NCBI RefSeq assembly: GCF_003007735.2
Contig: NZ_PXNQ02000008.1
Coordinates: 62,001-126,000, forward strand
DNA: 64,000 bases
DNA from: Paracoccus methylarcula
Lineage (GTDB): Bacteria; Pseudomonadota; Alphaproteobacteria; Rhodobacterales; Rhodobacteraceae
Direction: 5' to 3'
This document shows, piece by piece, positions 25,425 through 35,053 of this stretch; position 1 is the stretch's first letter, and every line of letters begins with the position of its first letter. The position numbers and the translations under genes are program-made. The notes beneath the pieces are model-generated. The model made no database searches, was not told the DNA's origin, and saw only the letters and a list, made by a program, of their open reading frames with translations.

Positions 25425-27005
25425 CGGGCGTAAGCAATTCGCCGGCCAGCGCCCGCTCGATCAGGCCGCGGGTTTCCTCGATGCCGTAAAGCGCGATGAA
25501 GCCGCCAAAGCGCGGGCCCTGGTTCGCGCCCAGAAGCACTTGATAAAGCGCGCTGAACCAGTCGCGAAGCGGCTCGAAGCCATGTTCCTTGCCGATGGCG
25601 AAGACCATGGATTGCAGCGCCTCGGCGTCAGCGGGCTGATCCCATGCGGCAAGGCGTCCGGCCAGATCCTCCATCGCCCGGCGCTCGACATCGGAAGGGG
25701 CGCGGAACTCGCGGGTCGGGGCGACGAAATCCTTGAAATAACGCAGCGCGAATCCGGCGGCCTTGTCGAGCCCGGGATGGGTTTCCGGGCTGGCCTCCGG
25801 CGCATAGCGGCGGATGAAGCCCCACAGACCCTCCTTGCCCGAGGCCCCCGCGACCGAGGCGAGGTTCAGCAGCATCTGGAACGGCACCACCATGTCCGAG
25901 GCGGGCACGTTGTCGCCATGGATATGCCGCACCGGGTTGGCAAGCTGCTGTTCGATGCCCTGGTCGGGATAGCGCGCAACTGCTGGTGATACTCGTCCAC
26001 GGCCTTGGGGATGACGTCGAAATACATCCGCTTGGCGGTTTTCGGCTTCTGATACATGAAATAGGAAAGGCTCTCGGTCGCCGCATAGCTCAGCCATTCA
26101 TCGATCGACAGCCCGTTGCCCTTGGATTTGCTGATCTTCTGTCCATCCTGATCGAGGAACAGCTCATAGGTGAAATGTTCCGGTTTCCGGCCGCCCAGGA
26201 TCTCGCAGATGCGGTCATAGATCGGCGTGTTGGTCGAGTGGTCCTTGCCATACATCTCGAAATCCACGTCGAGCGCAGCCCAACGGGCACCGAAATCGGG
26301 CTTCCATTGCAGCTTGACCTGTCCGCCGGTCACCGGCAGCGTCGTTTCCTGCCCGTTCTCGTCGTCGAAAGTGATCGTGCCGGCCTGCGCATCGACATTC
26401 CTGATCGGCACGTAAAGCACCCGCCCGCTTGTCGGGCTGATCGGCAGGAAGCAGCTATAGCTTTGCTGCCGTTCCTCGCGCAAGCTCGCCAGCATCACCT
26501 CCATGATCGCGTCATAGCGTTCCGCCGCGCGCAGCAATGTCGCGTCGAACCGGCCCGAGCGATAGAAATCCGTGGCGCTGATGAACTCGTATTCGAAGCC
26601 GAACGTGTCCAGGAAGCGCCGCAGCATGGCATTGTTGTGATGGCCGAAACTGTCATATTGCCCGAACGGATCGGGCACCGAGGTCAGCGGTTTCTGCGCG
26701 TGCTGGCGCAGCATCTCCTGCTGGGGGACGTTGTCGGGGATCTTGCGCATCCCGTCCATGTCGTCGGAGAAACAGATCAGCTTGGTGGGGATGTCGCTGA
26801 TGATCTCGAAGGCGCGGCGGATCATCGTCGTCCGCGCCACCTCGCCAAAGGTGCCGATATGCGGCAGGCCCGAGGGGCCGTAACCCGTCTCGAACAGCAC
26901 GAAACCCTTTTCGGGGGGCTTTTTCTCGTAGCGTTTCAACACCCGGCGCGCCTCTTCGAACGGCCAGGCCTTCGAACTCATCGCGGCATCGCGCAGGGTG
27001 GTCAT
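25411..27005 (-). pseudogene. lysK: Class I lysyl-tRNA synthetase, frameshifted in this sequence
   Basis: Class I (archaeal-type) LysRS charges tRNA-Lys; many alphaproteobacteria have only this form. The HIGH motif is H49-I-G-T in [14 protein letters not shown] and the KMSKS motif is K290-ISKSKGNG. The start is ATG 27005 with AGGAG 8 bp upstream. The frame runs to [10 protein letters not shown], then one base is missing near 25971-25974. The next frame carries on exactly with [19 protein letters not shown] and GLWGFIRRYAPEASPETHPG to the stop at 25411. With the base restored the length is about 530 residues, normal for the family. An essential gene is unlikely to be dead, so a sequence error is the best reading unless a class II LysRS exists elsewhere. 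Confidence 0.88.
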
Positions 27006-27097
27006 ATCGTCTACTCCTGTTCCGGGGCCTCGCCGCCTTATTGAAAGCTTACCCGATCGTCAATAATGTAACCACCAACCTTGACGGAGACGTAACC

Positions 27098-27520
27098 ATG
27101 ACGACCGAACTGCCTTCCCTTTCACCCTGCGACGCGCTGGTCGCGGTGATGGTCGCCATGTCGGCCTCGGATGCGAATATGCGCACGTCCGAACTGGTGG
27201 CGATCCAGCGCATGGTCGATCATGCCCCGGTCTTCGCCGAATATGACGATGACCGCATCCGCCCGGTCAGCCAGACGGTCATGGCATTGTTCGAAGAAGA
27301 GGACGGGCTCGACGCGCTGTTCGGCCTGATCCGCGATGCCCTGCCCGAGAAACTTTACGAGACCGCCTATGCGCTGGCCTGCGATGTCGGCGCGGCGGAT
27401 GGGCGGCTTTACGAGGGCGAAATCGCCCTGCTGGCCGAGATTCGCGACCAGTTGAGCATCGCGCGCCTGCATGCAGCCGCCATCGAATTGTCGGCGCAGG
27501 TGCGTCACAGGGTGTTGTAG
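27098..27520 (+). CDS. TerB-like (tellurite resistance TerB fold) protein
   Basis: A 140-residue all-helical protein. The acidic repeats MSASDANMRTSELVAIQRMV and VGAADGRLYEGEIALLAEIR are the D-G-x-x-x-x-E metal-binding pairs of the TerB/TerB-C fold. Stand-alone TerB-like proteins are common in alphaproteobacteria; tellurite resistance has been shown for few, and stress or membrane roles are proposed. The ATG at 27098 is chosen because GGAG lies 8 bp upstream, rather than the longer frame from 27041. It is divergent from lysK and convergent with the flavoenzyme gene. Confidence 0.8.
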   Translation: MTTELPSLSPCDALVAVMVAMSASDANMRTSELVAIQRMVDHAPVFAEYDDDRIRPVSQTVMALFEEEDGLDALFGLIRDALPEKLYETAYALACDVGAADGRLYEGEIALLAEIRDQLSIARLHAAAIELSAQVRHRVL

Positions 27521-27526
27521 GACAAT

Positions 27527-27551
27527 CCGGGCCGCCCTCGGGCGGTCCCGG
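27527..27551. terminator. Terminator hairpin between convergent genes
   Basis: CCGGGCCGCCC and GGGCGGTCCCGG form a strong GC-rich stem with a TC loop, 7 bp after the TerB-like stop and 6 bp before the flavoenzyme stop. It is suited to stop both transcripts. Confidence 0.6.
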
Positions 27552-27556
27552 CTGCG

Positions 27557-29593
27557 TCAGAGAACCTTCACCAGCCGCAGCGCATCGTAGATCGCGGCAT
27601 GGGTGTTGCGCGCGGCCACCGCGTCGCCGATGCGGAACAGTTGATAACTGCCTTCCGGGTTGCGCCGGACCTGCTGCGGCTCGCCTGCGACCAGCGCCTC
27701 GTAATCCACCTCGCCCAGGTTGACCGAGCCGGGGCGCAGGTCGAAATAGATATCGTCCAGCGGCCTCGTGCCGTGATTGACCACGACCTGGTCCACCCGC
27801 CGCTCGCGGCTGACGCCGCCGTAATCGCTGCCAATGGTGGCGAGCAGTTGATTGCCCTCGCGCCGCACCGCGTCGAGCTTCCAAAGCACGGTGAATGTCA
27901 CGTCGCGCTGCTGCAATTCGCGCATCGAAGGCGTCAGCGACATCGCCATCACCTCGGGCGCGAAATTCCGGTCGCGGGTCATGATCTCGACCCGTGCGCC
28001 GGTGGCGGCGATCTTCTCGGCTGCCTGCAGTGCGGCATAATCGCCCGCATCGTCATAGATCAGCACGTTCTGCCCCGGCTGCGCGTCCCCGGACAGGATG
28101 TCCCATGCCGAGACGGTCAGCGAGTTGGCTTCCTCCAGCAATTCCGTATGCGGCAGCCCTCCGGTCGCCACGATCACCACATCCGGCTGCTCCGCCCGCA
28201 CCGTTTCAGCGTCGGCGAAGCTGTTGAAGCGGAAGGTCACGCCCATCCGCCGGCATTCCTCAAAACGCCACTGGATGATCTGCATCATCTCGGCCCGCCG
28301 TGAGGTCTGGGCCGTCAAGCGGATCTGCCCGCCCGGATCATTCGCCGCCTCGTGCAGGATTACCTCGTGCCCCCGCTCGGCGGCGACACGCGCAGCCTCC
28401 AGCCCCGCCGGCCCGGCTCCCACGATCACCACGCGGCACCTGGTTTCGGCCTTTGTGATCTCGTGCGGCTGCTCCAGCTCGCGTCCCGTGGCCGGGTTGT
28501 GCAGGCACAGTGCCATGCCGCCCTGGTAGATCCGGTCAAGGCAGTAATTCGCGCCGACGCAGGGGCGGATCCGGTCCTCTTCGCCGCGCATGATCTTGGC
28601 CACGATATGCGGATCGGCCATATGCGCGCGGGTCATGCCGACCATGTCCAGCTTGCCGCTGGCAATGGCGTGGCGGGCGGTGGCCACGTCCTGGATCTTG
28701 GCGGCGTGGAAGGTGGGGAACTCGGTCGCTGCCCGGATCTCTCCGGCGAAATCCAGATGCGGCGCGGATCGCATTCCCTGCACCGGGATGACGTCGGTCA
28801 GGCCCGCATCGGTATCGATATGCCCCTTGATGACATTGAGGAAATCGACCATGCCGCAATCCTTCAGGCGGCGCGAGATCTCGAGCCCGTCCTGCTTGGT
28901 CAGTCCGCCCGGCAGATCCTCGTCCCCCGTGTAGCGGACACCGACGATGAAATCCGGCCCCACCCGGTCGCGGATCGCCCTCAGCGTGTCAAAGGTAAAA
29001 CGCAGCCGGTTGTCGAGACTGCCGCCGTAAGGGCCGTCCAGCTCGTTGGTCAGCGGCGACCAGAACTGGTCCATCAGGTGGCCATAGGCCTGCAATTCGA
29101 TGCCATCCAGCCCCGCCGCCTGCATCCGTTCGGCCGCGTCGGCGTAATCCTCGATGATCCGGGCGATGTCCCAATCCTCGGCCTTCTTGGGGAAGGCCTT
29201 GTGCGAGGGTTCCCGCTCATGTCCCGCCGAGACCACGGGCAGCCAGTCGGCCTTGTCCCACCGGGTGCGGCGGCCCAGATGGGTAAGCTGGATCATCACC
29301 GCGCAGCCGTGATCGTGGCATTCGTCGGTCAACTGCTTCATCCAGCCGACCACCTCGTCCTTCCATGCCAGGATATTGTTGAAGACCGGCGGGCTGTCGC
29401 GGGCGACCGAGGCCGATCCGGCAGTCATGGTCAGCGCCACCCCGGCCCGCGCCCGCTCGGCATGATAGGCGCGGTAACGTTCCTTGGGCATGCCATCCTC
29501 GGGATAGGCGGGCTCGTGACTGGTGATCATCAGCCGGTTCTTCAGCGTCAGATGCCTGAGCTGATAGGGCTGGAGAAGTGGATCGCTGGACAT
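27557..29593 (-). CDS. FMN/FAD Fe-S oxidoreductase, N-methyl amino acid demethylase-like (OYE-type)
   Basis: A 678-residue flavoenzyme in the 2,4-dienoyl-CoA reductase/trimethylamine dehydrogenase family. Residues 1-360 form an FMN TIM barrel (MIQLTHLGRR, GLDGIELQAYGHLMDQFWSP). A [4Fe-4S] site follows in RPCVGANYCLDRIYQGG and ALCLHNPATGRE, then an FAD/NAD(P) domain with the GXGXXG motif VVIVGAGPAGLEAAR at about 390. The C-x5-C Fe-S spacing and the CLHNPATGRE run match the histamine dehydrogenase, N-methylproline and dimethylglycine demethylase branch rather than FadH. GGGAGG precedes ATG 29593. A TetR regulator and an amino acid ABC importer upstream suggest catabolism of an N-methylated amino acid; the exact substrate is unknown. 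Confidence 0.85.
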   Translation of the reverse strand: MSSDPLLQPYQLRHLTLKNRLMITSHEPAYPEDGMPKERYRAYHAERARAGVALTMTAGSASVARDSPPVFNNILAWKDEVVGWMKQLTDECHDHGCAVMIQLTHLGRRTRWDKADWLPVVSAGHEREPSHKAFPKKAEDWDIARIIEDYADAAERMQAAGLDGIELQAYGHLMDQFWSPLTNELDGPYGGSLDNRLRFTFDTLRAIRDRVGPDFIVGVRYTGDEDLPGGLTKQDGLEISRRLKDCGMVDFLNVIKGHIDTDAGLTDVIPVQGMRSAPHLDFAGEIRAATEFPTFHAAKIQDVATARHAIASGKLDMVGMTRAHMADPHIVAKIMRGEEDRIRPCVGANYCLDRIYQGGMALCLHNPATGRELEQPHEITKAETRCRVVIVGAGPAGLEAARVAAERGHEVILHEAANDPGGQIRLTAQTSRRAEMMQIIQWRFEECRRMGVTFRFNSFADAETVRAEQPDVVIVATGGLPHTELLEEANSLTVSAWDILSGDAQPGQNVLIYDDAGDYAALQAAEKIAATGARVEIMTRDRNFAPEVMAMSLTPSMRELQQRDVTFTVLWKLDAVRREGNQLLATIGSDYGGVSRERRVDQVVVNHGTRPLDDIYFDLRPGSVNLGEVDYEALVAGEPQQVRRNPEGSYQLFRIGDAVAARNTHAAIYDALRLVKVL

Positions 29594-29623
29594 GGAGACC
29601 TCCCTGGCTATGGGGAGGATTCC

Positions 29624-29636
29624 ATGAAATGTTCAT
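29624..29636. promoter_or_regulatory. Candidate TetR operator upstream of flavoenzyme gene
   Basis: ATGAA-ATG-TTCAT is a perfect 13-bp inverted repeat 31 bp upstream of the flavoenzyme ATG, inside an AT-rich stretch that also has a TTGACA on the minus strand. The adjacent TetR regulator is the natural candidate to bind it. Confidence 0.35.
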
Positions 29637-29802
29637 TATTGTCAATTAAAAGTTCAGTTATGTATATTTTACGAGGTGGGCTTGGGCGGCATGTCGATGC
29701 CTCATGGCGCGGACGGGTTGATATTTGACAATGATCCTAGGCGGATCGCGGGTAACCGCGACGCCGTCTTGCTCTTGGTTCAGCCGTTTGATCGGTGGTC
29801 GC

Positions 29803-30483
29803 TTACGCCTTGCCTGCGGGCAGATCCGCACCGCTTTCCCGCGGCGAATATCCGTGGCGCGCGTGAAACCGGGCCAATTCGCCGGGCAGGGGCGCGTGAC
29901 CCGAGAAGATCTCGACATAGCGGGGGATGCGGGCCATGCGGGTTGGCAGGCTTTCCCGCACCTGCATCGAGATATAGCCGATCTGCGTCAGGTAGACCGT
30001 GCGCGCCCGCGTATCGGCCTCGTCCGCCGGATAGCCGAAACGGTCGAACATCGCACGGATCGCCGCGAGGCGGCGCTCATCGGCGGCATTGACGCGGGCC
30101 ATCACCGGGGCGGATTGATGCGCCCAACCGCGCACGGCGAAATCCAGGCGCGGCTCGAAAACTGTCTCATCCAGGAACACGCCGATCAGGTTCAGCACCG
30201 CTTCGGCCGGTGTCTCGGCATAGGCATTGCAAGCATCGATGAAGGCGCCGGTATTCTTGGCCTCCCATTCTTCCAGAAGCGCGTCGAGAAGGGCGTTCCG
30301 ATCCTTGAAGAACCAGTAAAAGCTGGTGCGAGAGATATTCAGGCTGCTGGCAAGCGGCTGGATCTTCACCGCATCGAGTCCGGTATCGAGAAAAGCCCGC
30401 TTGGCCGCCCTCAGCCAAAGCTCGCGCGAGCCGCGCCAGCCGGATGTCTTCACGTCCTCGTCCGGGTTATCCGTTATTCCCAT
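29803..30483 (-). CDS. TetR/AcrR-family transcriptional regulator
   Basis: About 226 residues. The TetR helix-turn-helix is at about residues 16-62 (SRELWLRAAKRAFLDTGLDA, VKIQPLASSLNISRTSFYWF, FKDRNALLDALLEEW); the rest is the ligand-binding helical domain. The start is unsure: ATGs at 30483 and 30495 and a TTG at 30519 are all in frame with weak ribosome sites; I use 30483. It lies between the flavoenzyme gene downstream and the ABC importer genes upstream, all on the minus strand, and probably controls one or both. TetR proteins mostly repress and release on binding the pathway substrate. Confidence 0.85.
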   Translation of the reverse strand: MGITDNPDEDVKTSGWRGSRELWLRAAKRAFLDTGLDAVKIQPLASSLNISRTSFYWFFKDRNALLDALLEEWEAKNTGAFIDACNAYAETPAEAVLNLIGVFLDETVFEPRLDFAVRGWAHQSAPVMARVNAADERRLAAIRAMFDRFGYPADEADTRARTVYLTQIGYISMQVRESLPTRMARIPRYVEIFSGHAPLPGELARFHARHGYSPRESGADLPAGKA

Positions 30484-30600
30484 GGCCCCGAGCATAGGTC
30501 TGGGGTCAGATAGTGGCAAGATAAATAAACACTTGTGAACTGTAGCTCGACATACCTGCTTATTTCCGGCTCCTGCCGCGCCGGGAAGGGGGATGGTGGA

Positions 30601-31407
30601 TCAGTGCTTGAGGACGCGGGACAGGAAGCTTTGCGTCGAAGGGTGCTGCGGGGCGTCGAAGATCTGCTCGGGCGGCCCTTCTTCGGCGATCCTGCCCTTG
30701 TCAATGAAGATCACCCGGTCGGCGACCTCGCGGGCGAAGCCCATCTCGTGGGTCACGATCATCATCGTCATGCCCTCCCTCGCCAGTTCGCGCATGGCAT
30801 CCAGCACCTCGCCGATCATCTCGGGATCCAGCGCGGATGTCGGCTCGTCGAACAGCATCAGGCGCGGCTCCATCGCCAGCGCCCGGGCGAGCGCCACCCT
30901 TTGCTGCTGACCGCCGGAAAGCTGGCTGGGGTATTTGTCGGCCTGATCGCTGATCCCCACCCTCGCCAATAGCCGCCGGGCGGTGGCGGTGGCGTCGTCC
31001 TGGCTCCAGCCGCGAACCCGCATCGGCGCCAGTGTCACGTTGTCGAGCACGCTCAGGTGAGGGAACAGGTTGAACTGCTGAAAGACCATCCCGACCTCGG
31101 TGCGGATCTTCTGCAATGCCCTTGTGGCCTTGCCATTCGGCAGCAAGGTATTGCCATCGACCTCCAGCTCGCCCTGCTGGAACTCTTCCAGCCCGTTGAC
31201 GCAGCGGATCAGCGTCGATTTGCCCGAGCCGCTGGCGCCGATGATCACCACCACCTCGCCGGGAACCACCGTCAGGTCGATATCCTTGAGCACGTGCAAC
31301 TCGCCGTAATGCTTGTTGAGCTTGCTCAGGCTCACGATGGGCGTGGCGTCCGGGGCCGGCTTTTCATGCGTCATGTCGGGATGTCCTTCTGTCGTCGGCC
31401 CGGTCAT
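30601..31407 (-). CDS. Polar amino acid ABC transporter ATP-binding protein (GlnQ/HisP type)
   Basis: A 268-residue ABC ATPase. Walker A is GASGSGKST, the signature is [16 protein letters not shown], and Walker B is [14 protein letters not shown], followed by the H-loop IVTHEMGFA, a motif typical of the polar amino acid uptake family. The ATG at 31407 overlaps the permease stop (ATGA), indicating translational coupling; an alternative start at 31374 has AAGGA upstream. With the permease and binding protein it forms a complete importer that powers uptake of a polar amino acid. Confidence 0.92.
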   Translation of the reverse strand: MTGPTTEGHPDMTHEKPAPDATPIVSLSKLNKHYGELHVLKDIDLTVVPGEVVVIIGASGSGKSTLIRCVNGLEEFQQGELEVDGNTLLPNGKATRALQKIRTEVGMVFQQFNLFPHLSVLDNVTLAPMRVRGWSQDDATATARRLLARVGISDQADKYPSQLSGGQQQRVALARALAMEPRLMLFDEPTSALDPEMIGEVLDAMRELAREGMTMMIVTHEMGFAREVADRVIFIDKGRIAEEGPPEQIFDAPQHPSTQSFLSRVLKH

Positions 31408-32075
31408 TGTCCCACCAGTCCCTTGCGTTCAAGCAGGCGCAGCGCGATGGACAATGACAGGGTGATCGCCAGGTAGAGCAGGGCGACCATCAGGTAGACC
31501 TCAAGCGCGGTGAAGGTCGTGGCGATATATATCTGTCCCTGCCGCACCAGTTCACCCACCCCGATGACCGAGAACAGCGAGGTGTCCTTGATGCTGATGA
31601 TGCCCTGGTTGCCGAGCGCCGGGATCATGCGCCGGAAGGCCTGCGGCCAGATGATGTCGCGGAATGTCTGCACCCGCGACAGGCCAAGCGAAAGACCGGC
31701 TTCGCGCTGGCCGCGCTCGATGGATTGCACGCCGCCGCGGACGATCTCGGAGATATAGGCGCCGGAATTGACGGCAATGGCGGCGATACCGGCGACCAGC
31801 GCGTTGATCGGACCGCCGAGGAGCTGCGGCAGGCCATAGAAGATGAACAGCACCTGCACCAGCACCGGCGTGCCCCGGAATATCTCGATATAGACGATCG
31901 CGGGCCAGCGCAGCCATGCACTCGGGCTGATCCGCAGCAGGCCGAAGAAGATGCCGATGAAGAACCCGATGGCCAGCCCGCCGAAAGAGATCAGGAGCGT
32001 ATAGGGAATGCCCGCCACGAGATGGGGAAGCGAGGCGAAGGCCGCCTGCCAGTTGAATTGGAAAGTGACGTCCAA
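31404..32075 (-). CDS. Polar amino acid ABC transporter permease (HisM/GlnP type)
   Basis: A 223-residue inner membrane permease with about five hydrophobic helices. It carries the amino acid permease signature [20 protein letters not shown] and the EAA loop [21 protein letters not shown] segment ([20 protein letters not shown]), which docks on the ATPase. Only one permease gene is present, so it probably forms a homodimer. A stem-loop lies between it and the binding-protein gene, and its stop overlaps the ATPase start. Confidence 0.92.
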   Translation of the reverse strand: MDVTFQFNWQAAFASLPHLVAGIPYTLLISFGGLAIGFFIGIFFGLLRISPSAWLRWPAIVYIEIFRGTPVLVQVLFIFYGLPQLLGGPINALVAGIAAIAVNSGAYISEIVRGGVQSIERGQREAGLSLGLSRVQTFRDIIWPQAFRRMIPALGNQGIISIKDTSLFSVIGVGELVRQGQIYIATTFTALEVYLMVALLYLAITLSLSIALRLLERKGLVGQ

Positions 32076-32150
32076 GAGGGACCTCCGTCAGAATACAGTC
32101 AACGCTTTCCACGGGATGAAGGGCAGGCAGCGCGGCGGGTTCAATGACAG

Positions 32151-32176
32151 GGGGCCGGATCCAGCGATCCGGCCCC
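32151..32176. terminator. Stem-loop between binding-protein and permease genes
   Basis: GGGGCCGGATC-CAGC-GATCCGGCCCC is a perfect 11-bp stem with a 4-nt loop in the 121-bp gap after the binding-protein stop. Such hairpins commonly stabilise or partly terminate the transcript so that binding protein exceeds permease. Confidence 0.7.
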
Positions 32177-32196
32177 GCATGATCAAGGCGCGAGGA

Positions 32197-32964
32197 TCAC
32201 TCTTCGCTCGCGCTGCCGAACCATTTCGTGTGGATCTCGTCATAGGTGCCGTCTTCCTTCATGGCGGCGAGTGCCTCGTTCACGGGCTCCACCCATTCGC
32301 TGTCCTTGACCAGGACGATGCCATATTGCTGGCCCTCGTAGAGCGGTCCGACCGTCTTGGTGCGGCCCTCTCCCTGGGTCTGCGAGAAATAGCCGACATT
32401 GGGCGCGTCGTAGAAGACGGCATCAGCGCTGCCGCCAAGCAGGGCCATATACATGTCGCTGGAACCCGGATAGGGCGTGATCTCGGCGCTGTCGCCGAGG
32501 TTCTCCTGAAGATAGTCGTAGCTGGTCGAGCCGATCTTGGTGGCGATGGTCTTGCCCTCGAGATCCTCGACGGTCTCGATGCTGTCGTCATCGGCGCCAA
32601 TCAGCAGGCGCAGGCCGCTGTCATAATAGGGGTCCGAGAAATCGACGATCTCGGCGCGTTCATCGGTGATGGTGATCCCGGCGATGGCGATATCGACATT
32701 GCCGGTCTGCACGGCGGGAATGATGCCGTTGAAATCCATGGTCCGCATGTTGATGTCGAACCCGGCACGCTCGGCGACCTCGTTGATGATGTCCATGTCG
32801 AAGCCGACCATCTCGCCGGAATCCTGGTCCATCATCTCGAATGGCACGAAGCTCGGGTCGGTGACGACATCGAGGGTCTCTTCCTGGGCATTGGCAATTC
32901 CGGCGAAGCCCAGACCCACACCGAAGCAGGAAAGCAGGAAAAGCGTCTTCAATGGGTGTCTCAC
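32197..32964 (-). CDS. Polar amino acid ABC transporter substrate-binding protein
   Basis: A 255-residue periplasmic binding protein (family 3). The signal peptide covers residues 1-26 (RHPLKTLFLLSCFGVGLGFA, then ANAQ). The ligand-binding signature FEMMDQDSGEMVGFDMDIIN and the Arg/Asp-containing DFNGIIPAVQTGNVDIAIAG are clear. The start is a GTG at 32964 with GGGGGA upstream; the open frame extends to 33126 but would bury the signal peptide. The first gene of the importer operon. The substrate is probably a polar or N-methylated amino acid, inferred from the neighbouring demethylase. Confidence 0.9.
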   Translation of the reverse strand: MRHPLKTLFLLSCFGVGLGFAGIANAQEETLDVVTDPSFVPFEMMDQDSGEMVGFDMDIINEVAERAGFDINMRTMDFNGIIPAVQTGNVDIAIAGITITDERAEIVDFSDPYYDSGLRLLIGADDDSIETVEDLEGKTIATKIGSTSYDYLQENLGDSAEITPYPGSSDMYMALLGGSADAVFYDAPNVGYFSQTQGEGRTKTVGPLYEGQQYGIVLVKDSEWVEPVNEALAAMKEDGTYDEIHTKWFGSASEE

Positions 32965-33137
32965 AGGTTGTCCCCCTAGCCAGAATGTCCGTGTAACCGC
33001 GCCACTATGTCGGTCCGCATGGAGGGCGTCAAGTTGACGGGGCGTGAGGCAGATTCCGTGAAACCCGGTATTTGCAGAATGGCGGGTTTCGGGGATAGTC
33101 AACAGGAATTGAAACGCCCAGCCCAAGGACCGAATTC

Positions 33138-34319
33138 GTGAGTCAGCCTTTTCTGCATCACCTCATTCCGACACGAGCGCTCCGCCAACTCGGTGCCGGG
33201 GACAATCCCCGCGTCACGAATATGGAGCTGTTCTTCGATCTCGTTTACGTCTTCTCGATCATTCAATTGTCGCATTTCCTGCTGGCGCATCAAGACTGGC
33301 TCGGCGCGCTCGAGGCGGCGACGCTGTTCGCCGCCGTGTGGTGGGCATGGAATTACACGGCCTGGGCCACCAACTGGCTGGATCCCGATCACGCCAGCGG
33401 CCGGGCGCTGATGGTCGTGTTGATGGGCTGCGCGCTGCTGATGGCCGTGGCGATGCCCGAGGCCTATTCCTCGCGCGCGGGGCTTTTTGCCGGCGCCTAT
33501 GTCGCCATGGCGCTGATCCGCGCGGGATATATGGCGATCCTGTTCCGCGGTCAGAGGATGGGCCGCAACTATGCCCAGCTTTGCGCATGGAGCGGGATCT
33601 CGGGGCTGTTCTGGATCGCGGGCGCCCTGCTGCCCGAACAGCGTGTCTGGCTGTGGATCCTGGCGGTGCTGCTGGATTACGCCGCGCCCTATCACGGCTT
33701 CTGGCTTCCCGGCAAAGGCGCGACACCGATGGAAAGCTGGCCGCTCAGGGGGCTGCATCTGCTGGAACGCAACCAGCAGGTCTTCATCATCGCATTGGGT
33801 GAATCGATCCTGCTCCTGGGCGGGATGCTTGTCGATCATGCCCTGGATACGGGGATCGTCCTGGCCGCCACGATCGGGTTCTGCCTGATCGTTTCCCTCT
33901 GGTCGATCTATTTCGTGCAACTGACCGAAGAGGGGGAGCATCGCTTTGCGCATGGCTCCGATCACACGAAACTCGCCCGTGCGGGACTGGCCTATGCGCA
34001 TGGGGTGATGGTGTGCGGCGCCATCGTCGTGGCCGTCGCGATCGAGATGATGGTCGCCCATCCCCTGGACACCGTCCATGTACCGACGGCGCTTGTCGCC
34101 GTTGCCGGACCCGCGATCTTCCTGTTCGGCAGCACGCTCTTTCATCGGGTCATGTCGCAGGGGATGCGGCCCGCATATCTTGCCGCCGTCGCCGCGCTGG
34201 CGCTTTGGGGATTCGTGGCGGTCAAGCTGCATCTCGCCGGTCTCTGGCTCGGGGCGGGGGTGCTGGTGGTGATGGCGGTCCTGGCGCTGTCCGGCCGCTC
34301 GAAAGGGACCTGGGGATGA
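33138..34319 (+). CDS. ltrA: LtrA-family membrane protein (low temperature requirement A)
   Basis: A 393-residue multi-pass membrane protein with about ten hydrophobic helices. The LtrA signature NMELFFDLVYVFSIIQLSH stands near the N-terminus. LtrA was first linked to growth at low temperature in Listeria; its transport role is unknown. It starts with GTG at 33138. Its stop overlaps the start of a potassium channel gene (ATGA), so the two are translationally coupled, which may hint at an ion-related role. Confidence 0.88.
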   Translation: MSQPFLHHLIPTRALRQLGAGDNPRVTNMELFFDLVYVFSIIQLSHFLLAHQDWLGALEAATLFAAVWWAWNYTAWATNWLDPDHASGRALMVVLMGCALLMAVAMPEAYSSRAGLFAGAYVAMALIRAGYMAILFRGQRMGRNYAQLCAWSGISGLFWIAGALLPEQRVWLWILAVLLDYAAPYHGFWLPGKGATPMESWPLRGLHLLERNQQVFIIALGESILLLGGMLVDHALDTGIVLAATIGFCLIVSLWSIYFVQLTEEGEHRFAHGSDHTKLARAGLAYAHGVMVCGAIVVAVAIEMMVAHPLDTVHVPTALVAVAGPAIFLFGSTLFHRVMSQGMRPAYLAAVAALALWGFVAVKLHLAGLWLGAGVLVVMAVLALSGRSKGTWG

Positions 34320-34969
34320 GGGAGCCCCTGTCCGCCCGTCACGGGATCGCGGTCAATACCGCGTTCCTGCTCGCGATCCTGCTGCATAACCTGACCTATC
34401 CGCTGTCGGGGGCGGGCGGCGCATGGCCCGCGATCTTCTACCTGTTCTACGCGGGGATGTTCGTTGCCGCCACATGGGCGCTGACCGCCGACCCATATCT
34501 GCGGGGCGCGGTCACGGTCAGCGGCATCGCGGTGCTGATCGCCGGTCTCGTCAATTCCTACGCCCCCGGTTCCTCGGCGGCGCTTGCCGTGTTCCTGACC
34601 TCCATCGCCTATCACGGGGCGATGTGCGCCGTGCTGGTTCTCTATACCTTCCGGACACGTATCGTGATGGCCGATGTCGTCCTGTCCGCGACATCGCTTT
34701 ACCTGGTCATCGGATCGGGTTTCGCGGCGATCCTCGCGCTGATCGAGTGGCTTGCCCCCGGTTCCTTCGTGGCGAGCTCGGGGGCGGAGATCACGTGGCA
34801 GCAGATGGTCTATTACAGCTATGTCACGCTGACCACGCTTGGCTATGGCGATATCACGCCGGTCGGGTTCTATGCGCAGGCATTCGCCTCTTTCGAGGCG
34901 GTGCTTGGTGTCCTCTACACGGTGATCCTGCTGTCGCGGCTGGTCGGGCTGCATGCGAGCGGGAATTGA
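34316..34969 (+). CDS. Potassium channel-like membrane protein (ion channel 2 family)
   Basis: A 217-residue protein with about six hydrophobic helices. The last two flank a pore loop with the K+ selectivity filter TTLGYGD at residues 173-179. The ATG at 34316 overlaps the LtrA stop (ATGA). The first four helices have no evident voltage-sensor arginine row, so it looks like a KcsA-type pore with extra helices. Potassium flux across the inner membrane is the likely role. Confidence 0.85.
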   Translation: MREPLSARHGIAVNTAFLLAILLHNLTYPLSGAGGAWPAIFYLFYAGMFVAATWALTADPYLRGAVTVSGIAVLIAGLVNSYAPGSSAALAVFLTSIAYHGAMCAVLVLYTFRTRIVMADVVLSATSLYLVIGSGFAAILALIEWLAPGSFVASSGAEITWQQMVYYSYVTLTTLGYGDITPVGFYAQAFASFEAVLGVLYTVILLSRLVGLHASGN

Positions 34970-35053
34970 GGCAGGCTGATGGAGGGCGGCGCCAATGCGG
35001 GACCGCCACCCGAGCCCCGGATGGCGTCAGCCAGATGGCCAGCGGCCAATGGC

